Positions 37,435 to 40,620 of a DNA stretch of 40,620 bases are shown here, one piece after another. The notes under the pieces were generated by a model. It was not told where the DNA came from and made no database searches. It saw only the letters and a list, made by a program, of their open reading frames with translations. Both the position numbers and the translations under genes were made by a program. Origin of the DNA: Treponema sp. (GTDB lineage: Bacteria > Spirochaetota > Spirochaetia > Treponematales > Breznakiellaceae); NCBI GenBank assembly GCA_031257385.1, contig JAIROT010000173.1, positions 1 to 40,620 on the forward strand, read 5' to 3'. How positions within the stretch are numbered: position 1 is the stretch's first letter; each line of letters starts with the position of its first letter.

Positions 37435-40152
37435 CTATTTTTCCGTCAGGTTATACACCCCGTCCCAGGTGTCCGGGGGGGCTTCCCGCAAAAAGGCCTC
37501 GCAGCGGTCTATGTATTTTTGGGAGGGGCCGTGTTCTTCCATGGACAGGGTTTCCCGGAAAGCTTCCGCGGCGTGTACCCAGTCCCGCTTTTCAAAACAG
37601 TCCAGGGCCTGGTGAAAAACCTCCGCCAGTTTTTTCTGTTCAGGGCCGGCGTTTTCGGCGGTTTCCAGCAGATTACAGAGCCGTACCGGCTCGTGGATTC
37701 CCACCACCCGCACGCGGTCGAGTTTGCGGTACAGAATACGGTCCCCGGTTTCCCTTACCGTGTCCTCGGAAGCAAGTATCCATGTGCCGTATTGCTTGTT
37801 CACCCCTTCAAGACGGGCCGCCAGGTTTACCGCGTTTCCCATGATCGTGTAGTTCATCTTGTTTTCGGTACCCATGTTACCGGCGACCATGTAGCCGGTG
37901 TTGATGCCGATGCGGGTCAAAAGCGGACGGGGCGACATGTTCTCGGCCAAAATCGCCCGGTTCATTTCGTTCTCAATCCGCTTCATGGCTATCGCGGAAA
38001 CACAGGCCCGCAGCGGATGGTCGGGCAGGTCCAGAGGCGCGCCGAAAAAGGCGATAATCGCGTCTCCCTCGTATTTATCGATAGTTCCCTTTTCATCAAG
38101 AACCACGTCGCTCATGGCCGTCAGGTAACGGTTAAGCAGACGTACCAGGTCTTCGGGGTCAAGTTTCTCGGAAATCGTGGAAAATCCCTGCACATCGGTA
38201 AAAATCGCGCTCATCATGCGCTTGACCCCGCCGAGCTGCAGCCGCGAAGGATCGGAAATAATTTCCTTTACCACGTCGCTTGAAACATAAGTGGAAAAGG
38301 CTTCACGGATAAACAGTTTTTCCCGCTCCGAACCGGAGTAGGAAATTATTTCCCTGATGATAACGGCGCTGATCATGGCGAACAGGGTCCCCAGGGGGGC
38401 GAATGCATAGCCGGTAAAGCGCAGCAGCAGCAGCGCAGCCAGCGCGACAAGGAGCGTTACCGCGAAACCGGAAACCGCCCTCAGCAGAGGGGGGAATTTC
38501 ACGCTTAGCGCAAAAAACAGCGGGACAAACAAAAGGGCAAAAATCACGCTCCACCAATGCCCAAGGGGAACGATAAAGGCTTCCGAAAGGATCGTATCCA
38601 GCACCACCGCGTGCGTGCCGACATTCACATACTCGCCCCAGAAAGGATTTACCCCGATATCCGTGGTTCCCGTATCGACCCGGCCCAGAATACAGAATTT
38701 ATCCCGCAGCAATTGGCCGGTCTTCCCGCTGAGTTCCTCGTATTTTTCCAGGTCTATGGCGAGGTACTCCCCCAGGTCCGCGATGTATCCGGCCTCTTCC
38801 TGAATAAGCGCCGCGCTTTCGGGATATTCTTCGGACAGGCCGGCGGCCAGCGCGCGCAGCTTTGCCGCCGGCTCAAGGGCAATAATTTCCCCTATCAGGG
38901 CGCGGCTTTGGGCGCGGTAGTCCACGTATGCCGCAAAAGATTCATCGGAACAGTTTTCAAGCGCGCGGGCCTTTGCAAGCGGCGCCGCGTCAAACAGTTC
39001 CTCCAGCCCGGCAAGTATCCGGGGAAGCGCGGCAAGGGAAGAATCAAACTGGGCAAAAAAGGCAATTTCCGTGGAGGCAAGCGCCCGGCAGTACTGTTCC
39101 AGTTCCGCCTCAATATTGTCCAGCAGGGAAAAATCCACAAACGAAACATGCCGGTAACTGTGAAAGTAATCTTCACGCGGCCAGTCAAGCATCATCCTGC
39201 CGCCTGAATCCAGGGGAATGCGGATGTCTTTTTTCCCTTCCGGCAATTGCGCCCCTTTTATGAGCAGCTCCCGGCGTTTCAGTTCGATTTCCGGCCCGCC
39301 CAGGTAATCAATGAGCGGGGCAAAGGCAAGCTGCAAATACCAGTAGTTGTGAATGTTCTGGGCAAGGTAGATGCGCCGCCTGATCCCGTCAGGATCGATT
39401 TCTACGTTGGTAAACCCCGCCCCTTTCGCCGCCTCACTAAAGGAAGGCAGGGCGGGCAGTATGTCAACATAAAGACTCTTCAGGGCATCGGCGCCGGCCC
39501 GCACCGGGTAGGAAAAATGTTTTTCGGCCAGGGGACGGCGGCCTATCTGCTCGCTGTCGGTGAGGGGAGCGGAACGCAGATTCAGCGTGGCCCAGCTTTT
39601 CCCGAACAGGGCCGATGCCTGGGCCAAATAAAGATCGTTGTCCCGGGCCACGCCCTGGGCCTTTCTGAAAAGGTCATCCCGCTCGCCGCGGATAATCTCC
39701 GAGAGCGCGCCGGCGTATTCGTTAATGCCGGAAGCTCCCAGCCTGCCGGCCCGTAGCGCGGAAAAAATCTCCTGCGCGGAATTGTCTATTTCCGAAAAAC
39801 TCTCGTCAAAATCCGAGGGCAGACCCTGGTTCAGGTAAACGCCGTCCACTCCCTGCGGCCCCTTGTCAATAAATTCAATATCGAAAATAGCAGCCCTGGC
39901 CCCGTATTCCTTGAGCCGCAGCAGACCCTCGGCGGTTACCGAGCGGGGCCAGGGAAAAGTGCCGTTATACGCGATGGCGTTATCATCCACGTCAAGGAAA
40001 ACCACATTATCGATCCGTTCCCGTTGCGGCCTGAAACGGAGGGCAAAATCGTAGAAGCGTTCCTCAAGGGAATCAAGAAAACCCGTCAAATAAAAGAAAG
40101 AGAAAAAAGCCGCGGCTCCAAAGCCGATAAGAATATTTTTCCAGGGTTTCAT
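37435..40152 (-). CDS. CHASE2-domain class III adenylate/guanylate cyclase
   Basis: N-terminal TM and extracytoplasmic CHASE2; TM helices; cyclase core FTDVQGFSTISEKLDPEDLVRLLNRYL, KYEGDAIIAFFGAP, RIGINTGYMVAGNMG, MNYTIMGNAVNLAARLE. Confidence 0.93.
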   Translation of the reverse strand: MKPWKNILIGFGAAAFFSFFYLTGFLDSLEERFYDFALRFRPQRERIDNVVFLDVDDNAIAYNGTFPWPRSVTAEGLLRLKEYGARAAIFDIEFIDKGPQGVDGVYLNQGLPSDFDESFSEIDNSAQEIFSALRAGRLGASGINEYAGALSEIIRGERDDLFRKAQGVARDNDLYLAQASALFGKSWATLNLRSAPLTDSEQIGRRPLAEKHFSYPVRAGADALKSLYVDILPALPSFSEAAKGAGFTNVEIDPDGIRRRIYLAQNIHNYWYLQLAFAPLIDYLGGPEIELKRRELLIKGAQLPEGKKDIRIPLDSGGRMMLDWPREDYFHSYRHVSFVDFSLLDNIEAELEQYCRALASTEIAFFAQFDSSLAALPRILAGLEELFDAAPLAKARALENCSDESFAAYVDYRAQSRALIGEIIALEPAAKLRALAAGLSEEYPESAALIQEEAGYIADLGEYLAIDLEKYEELSGKTGQLLRDKFCILGRVDTGTTDIGVNPFWGEYVNVGTHAVVLDTILSEAFIVPLGHWWSVIFALLFVPLFFALSVKFPPLLRAVSGFAVTLLVALAALLLLRFTGYAFAPLGTLFAMISAVIIREIISYSGSEREKLFIREAFSTYVSSDVVKEIISDPSRLQLGGVKRMMSAIFTDVQGFSTISEKLDPEDLVRLLNRYLTAMSDVVLDEKGTIDKYEGDAIIAFFGAPLDLPDHPLRACVSAIAMKRIENEMNRAILAENMSPRPLLTRIGINTGYMVAGNMGTENKMNYTIMGNAVNLAARLEGVNKQYGTWILASEDTVRETGDRILYRKLDRVRVVGIHEPVRLCNLLETAENAGPEQKKLAEVFHQALDCFEKRDWVHAAEAFRETLSMEEHGPSQKYIDRCEAFLREAPPDTWDGVYNLTEK

Positions 40153-40279
40153 ATTCCGGCAGCCTGCTGCGCTTCGCGCATAAAACCTCCAAAAATCGCC
40201 CGCAGGGCGATTTTATCCTGCAAACTCCCGGCCGGCTTTAGCCGCAAGGAGCCCAAAAATCCACAAGTCCCACAGGCGC

Positions 40280-40618
40280 CTAGAAAATCGCCGTTGTTGC
40301 GGACATCTCAAAGCGCCACTGCTCGCGTTCCCTGGGGGCAACATTCCCCGCCTGGGGCAGGAACACCCCGCCGCCCAGGTTCATGCTTATATCGGAACTA
40401 AGACTCAAAACAAGCGAGGTATACAGCTCAAGGCCCAGCGCGTACCGGTCTTCCGCTTCAGGAACCGGCCGGTCCTGAACCGACTCTTCAGATGTCCTCA
40501 GAAAATACGAGGCAGACAGCCCGGCGGAAACCATCTCGTGCAGCCGCGCCGTGTAGCCCGCCTGCGCCAGGCCCAGCCCCGACAGTTTCGCCTGCAGCAC
40601 CCTCCCCTGCGTTACCGT
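40280..40618 (-). CDS. C-terminal part of a beta-barrel outer-membrane-like protein (5' end outside window)
   Basis: Frame open to the window end; amphipathic alternation and terminal Phe (…RFEMSATTAIF*). Confidence 0.45.
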   Translation of the reverse strand, partial: TVTQGRVLQAKLSGLGLAQAGYTARLHEMVSAGLSASYFLRTSEESVQDRPVPEAEDRYALGLELYTSLVLSLSSDISMNLGGGVFLPQAGNVAPREREQWRFEMSATTAIF

Positions 40619-40620
40619 GG

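Noticed and set aside
1-40620. tRNA, rRNA or prophage genes
   Set aside because: No cloverleaf-like or rRNA-like sequence and no phage structural or lysis genes recognised; only a transposase fragment and short repeats are present.

Overview
The window looks like a spirochaete chromosome segment, probably a Treponema-group organism judging by a CfpA-like filament protein, a TGS-uridine kinase fusion and a CHASE2 cyclase. About 30 CDSs are supported. They include: an IS4-type transposase remnant; a methyl-accepting chemotaxis protein; a nucleoside kinase with nicotinate phosphoribosyltransferase; accD-accA; a TetR regulator; pta; a histone-H1-like Lys/Ala-repeat protein; cfpA followed by an HPr-like protein and a PPDK-like protein; a frameshifted yedE with a DUF3343 gene; a lipoprotein; luxS; a copper cluster (copZ, a 30-aa ORF, copA, DUF2318, an HMA-TauE/SafE-cupredoxin fusion); a LEA-like protein; serS; hflX; a TRAP transporter with a KdgF-like cupin; a receiver-like/PilZ protein; hemerythrin; a CHASE2 adenylate cyclase; and a partial outer-membrane protein. 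The best candidate for a new system is the cfpA / HPr-like / PPDK-like operon. The PPDK-like protein appears to have lost its ATP-grasp catalytic residues but keeps the phospho-histidine and PEP/pyruvate domains. The gene immediately upstream ends in a degenerate HPr-like domain. This could be a PEP-driven, Enzyme I-like phosphorelay. Other notable signals are a MITE-like dispersed element with 13-bp inverted termini, a modular hairpin repeat with a conserved TTCGAAAGTCTGGTTTAATA core, a 10 x 7-bp tandem repeat in a lipoprotein leader, a G10 tract upstream of the MCP, and a palindromic in-frame insertion in CopA. All homology statements come from reading motifs by eye; no searches were run.
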